6,461 nt of DNA from an uncultured Acidaminococcus sp. (GTDB lineage: Bacteria; Bacillota; Negativicutes; Acidaminococcales; Acidaminococcaceae). Position 1 is the stretch's first letter, and each line of letters starts with the position of its first letter. This document shows, piece after piece, positions 4,453 to 6,461 of the stretch. A program made the translations under genes and the position numbers. The stretch covers positions 1 through 6,461 of the forward strand of contig CAAGJR010000219.1 of assembly GCA_900770265.1 (NCBI GenBank), read 5' to 3'. Below the pieces are notes generated by a model, which was not told the DNA's origin, made no database searches, and saw only the letters and a program-made list of their open reading frames with translations.

Positions 4453-6246
4453 GTGCTGAATAAGAAATATGCATACCGTCTGGAATTCATGATGGTGACC
4501 GGGTTCCTGGTCATCCTGATCCTGATCGGACGGATGTTCTATCTGCAAATCATCAAAGGGAGCTACTACCGCCGTCAGGCGGAAGGGAACCGGACCCGCT
4601 ATACCCGGATCCTGGCCCCCCGGGGCATCATCTACGACTGCAACGGGGAGGAACTGGCCAACAACAAGCCGGGGGTCATGGTGTCCCTGGTGCGTCAGAC
4701 CGGGGCCTACAAGGAAGAGACCCTGGAACGGCTGAGCCAGCTGCTGAACATCCCGGTGGCGGATATCAAGGAGACCATCCGGCTTTCCGGCGGCAGTTCG
4801 GAACCCATCCGCCTGGTGCGCAATGCGTCGCCGGAAGTGGTGGATAAAGTGGAGGAGAACCTGCGCTATCTGCCCGGCGTCATGCTGGAAGTGCAGCCGG
4901 TGCGGAACTATCCCAACAAACAGCTGGCCGTCCATGCCCTGGGCTATGTGGGCGAGATCAGCGATTACGAAATCGAACAGGGCGCCTACAGCGACCTGAA
5001 GGCCGGGGACATCATCGGCAAATTCGGCCTGGAGAACTACTACGATTCCTACCTGCGGGGCGAGGACGGCAGTTACCGGGAAGAAGTGGACGTGGCCGGC
5101 CGGGTGGTCCAGATCATGGACAAAGTGGAACCGAAACCGGGCCAGGGCCTGGTGCTGACCATCGATGCCAAGCTGCAGCGGGTGGCGGAAGAAGCCGTGG
5201 ACCGGCAGCTGCGGGCCATCGGGGCCCGGGGCGCCGCCGTGGTGGCCCTGGATCCCAACAACGGGGAAGTGAAGGCCCTGGTCTCCCGGCCCGGGTTCGA
5301 CCCCAACTGGTTCGTGAACGGCATCAGCGAGAAGAACTGGAAATACCTGAACACGGACCCGTTCCATCCCATGACGGACAAGGTCATCGCCGGGGAATAT
5401 CCGCCCGGCTCCACGTTTAAGATCGTCACCGGGTCCGCGGCCCTGGAAGAAAAGAAAGTGACGCCGGACGAACTGATCTACGACTCCGGCCGGCACTGGC
5501 TCATCGATATGCGAAACGCCGGCGGCGAAGCCCTGGGGTACATCAACTTCAAACGGGCCCTGGCGGCTTCCGATAACGTGTACTTCTACGAAATGGGCAA
5601 CCGGGTGGGCATCGAGGCCCTGGACAAGTATGCCAGAGAGTTCGGCTTCGGCCAGACCACCGGCATCGACCTCCACGGAGAGGCCCAGGGGCTGATCGCC
5701 ACACCGGAATACAAGAAGAAAGTCTTCGATGATGAATGGTATCTGGGGGATACGTTCAACACGGCCATCGGTCAGGGCTTTACCCTGGCCACCCCCATCC
5801 AGGTGGCGGAGATGCTCAGCGCCGTAGCCACCGACGGGAAACGGTACAAACCCCATCTGGTCAGCAAGATCCTGAACGATGACGGCAGTGTGGCCAAGAC
5901 GTTCGAACCGGAGGAGGAGGGCAAGCTGCCCATTTCCGAATCCACCCTGAAACTGATCCAGGAAGGCCTGGAAGCCGTTACGGAAAGCGGCGGTACGGCT
6001 TCGTTCCTGAAGAGCCTGCCCGTGCCCGTAGCCGGCAAGACCGGTACGGCAGAAAACCCCCATGGTCTGGAACACGGCTGGTTCATTGCCTATGCGCCTA
6101 CGACGAAGCCGCAGCTGGTCGTGGTCTGCATCGTGGAACAGGGCAGCTTCGGGACCATTTCTGCAGCCCCCATCGTCAAGAGCATCCTGGAATACGTGTT
6201 CACGGATCCCCGGGTGCGGCGGCAGGGGAAGACCATGCCCAAGTAA
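4453..6246 (+). CDS. mrdA: Penicillin-binding protein 2 (elongasome class B transpeptidase)
   Basis: PBP2 crosslinks new peptidoglycan in the lateral wall, working with the RodA glycosyltransferase encoded next. The 597-residue protein has a short cytoplasmic start, one membrane anchor at about 12-31 (MMVTGFLVILILIGRMFYL region), a PBP-dimerisation or pedestal domain at about 50-225 starting APRGIIYDCNGEELA (55-69), and a transpeptidase domain at about 255-585. All three catalytic motifs are intact: STFK with Ser320, SDN at 373-375, and KTGT at 529-532. The spacing and the PPGSTFK context are typical of PBP2 rather than of the septal PBP3. Length matches the family. The usual Arg in the DRNG turn of the pedestal is Cys63 here. 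The start codon is GTG, the only non-ATG start among these genes. The TAA stop is fused with the rodA ribosome binding site. pbpA is an equivalent name. Confidence 0.97.
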   Translation: MLNKKYAYRLEFMMVTGFLVILILIGRMFYLQIIKGSYYRRQAEGNRTRYTRILAPRGIIYDCNGEELANNKPGVMVSLVRQTGAYKEETLERLSQLLNIPVADIKETIRLSGGSSEPIRLVRNASPEVVDKVEENLRYLPGVMLEVQPVRNYPNKQLAVHALGYVGEISDYEIEQGAYSDLKAGDIIGKFGLENYYDSYLRGEDGSYREEVDVAGRVVQIMDKVEPKPGQGLVLTIDAKLQRVAEEAVDRQLRAIGARGAAVVALDPNNGEVKALVSRPGFDPNWFVNGISEKNWKYLNTDPFHPMTDKVIAGEYPPGSTFKIVTGSAALEEKKVTPDELIYDSGRHWLIDMRNAGGEALGYINFKRALAASDNVYFYEMGNRVGIEALDKYAREFGFGQTTGIDLHGEAQGLIATPEYKKKVFDDEWYLGDTFNTAIGQGFTLATPIQVAEMLSAVATDGKRYKPHLVSKILNDDGSVAKTFEPEEEGKLPISESTLKLIQEGLEAVTESGGTASFLKSLPVPVAGKTGTAENPHGLEHGWFIAYAPTTKPQLVVVCIVEQGSFGTISAAPIVKSILEYVFTDPRVRRQGKTMPK

Positions 6247-6250
6247 GGAG
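6245..6250 (+). promoter_or_regulatory. Stop-fused Shine-Dalgarno of rodA
   Basis: AAGGAG overlaps the mrdA TAA stop (6244-6246) and sits 5 bases before ATG 6256, which supports that start and mrdA-rodA coupling. Confidence 0.7.
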
Positions 6251-6255
6251 AAACC

Positions 6256-6461
6256 ATGCGTCTGCATTTCCAATTTTCGTTAAAAAAATATTTCCGGAAC
6301 ATCGACAAACCCCTGCTGATCAGCGTCCTGCTGCTGATCACCATCGGCATCCTGCTCATCGGCAGTGCCACCCACGCCAACATCCCGGGGCCCAAGCGCT
6401 ACAGCTTCGTGCTGCGGCAGCTGAGCTTCGCGGCCATCAACCTGGTACTGGGGGCCTTCCT
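6256..6461 (+). CDS. rodA: RodA, SEDS peptidoglycan glycosyltransferase (5' part, cut by window end)
   Basis: Sixty-eight codons are visible and the frame is open at the window edge. The protein begins MRLHFQFSLKKYFRNIDKPL, a basic cytoplasmic segment, followed by a first membrane helix (about 20-37) ending GSATHA and the start of a second one (AINLVLGAF). The NIDKPLL...ITIGILLIGSAT pattern is typical of the amino terminus of SEDS proteins (RodA/FtsW/SpoVE), and its place directly after mrdA makes RodA the likely member rather than FtsW. RodA polymerises lipid II into glycan strands in complex with PBP2. The catalytic loop lies beyond the window, so function cannot be verified here. The first 40 bases are strikingly AT-rich and include a run of seven A. 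Confidence 0.9.
   Translation, partial: MRLHFQFSLKKYFRNIDKPLLISVLLLITIGILLIGSATHANIPGPKRYSFVLRQLSFAAINLVLGAF

Noticed and set aside
212..6210. GGATCC occurs eight times, more than the roughly two expected at this base composition
   Set aside because: The sites fall in varied codon contexts, mostly made by frequent GAT/ATC and CC-starting codons. There is no spacing pattern or orientation that suggests a function.
4111..6273. A 720-codon open frame on the minus strand opposite mreD and mrdA
   Set aside because: Its translation is rich in His, Gln, Gly and Pro with no recognisable domain, and it is fully covered by two well-identified genes. Strong G/C bias at third codon positions removes stop codons from the opposite strand.

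Overview
The window is one gene-dense, single-strand stretch of a bacterial chromosome. Eight genes all read on the + strand, with gaps of 0 to about 20 bases or short overlaps. In order they are: an RseC/MucC-like small membrane protein, a DUF4321-type membrane protein, maf (nucleotide pyrophosphatase), radC (JAMM-domain protein), mreB, mreC, mreD, mrdA (PBP2) and the first 68 codons of rodA, which is cut by the window end. There are no RNA genes, mobile elements, CRISPR arrays or long intergenic regions.

Organism: the order maf-radC-mreB-mreC-mreD followed by cell-wall genes, the DUF4321 gene just upstream and the strong AGGAGG-type ribosome binding sites on most genes point to Firmicutes. 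The high GC content and strongly G/C-ending codons, together with an RseC-like protein, make a Negativicutes lineage (for example Acidaminococcaceae) my best guess. That is inference and has not been tested by any search.

Layout: 1-718 holds two small membrane proteins; 728-1976 holds the housekeeping pair maf/radC, which overlap by 50 bases; 1997-4443 holds the mreBCD cytoskeletal and scaffold genes; 4453-6461 holds the elongation-specific transpeptidase PBP2 and the SEDS glycosyltransferase RodA. MreB filaments under the membrane, the MreC/MreD scaffold and the PBP2-RodA synthase pair together form the elongasome that inserts lateral-wall peptidoglycan. Stop codons fused to Shine-Dalgarno sequences (TAAGGAGG, TAGGAG, TAAGGAG), the ATGA overlap of mreC/mreD and the maf/radC overlap suggest one translationally coupled operon. 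No terminator was found in the window.

The most interesting observation is that MreB is divergent in its ATPase core. The normally near-invariant phosphate-2 loop DIGGGTTE reads ELGAGCTE, and neighbouring motifs are also altered, while the flanking parts of the protein are well conserved. A well-formed sigma-A-like promoter (TTGTCC, 17 bases, TATAAT) lies inside mreB and could give mreC-mreD-mrdA-rodA separate expression. I found no wholly new system here; this is a conserved shape operon with some unusual details.
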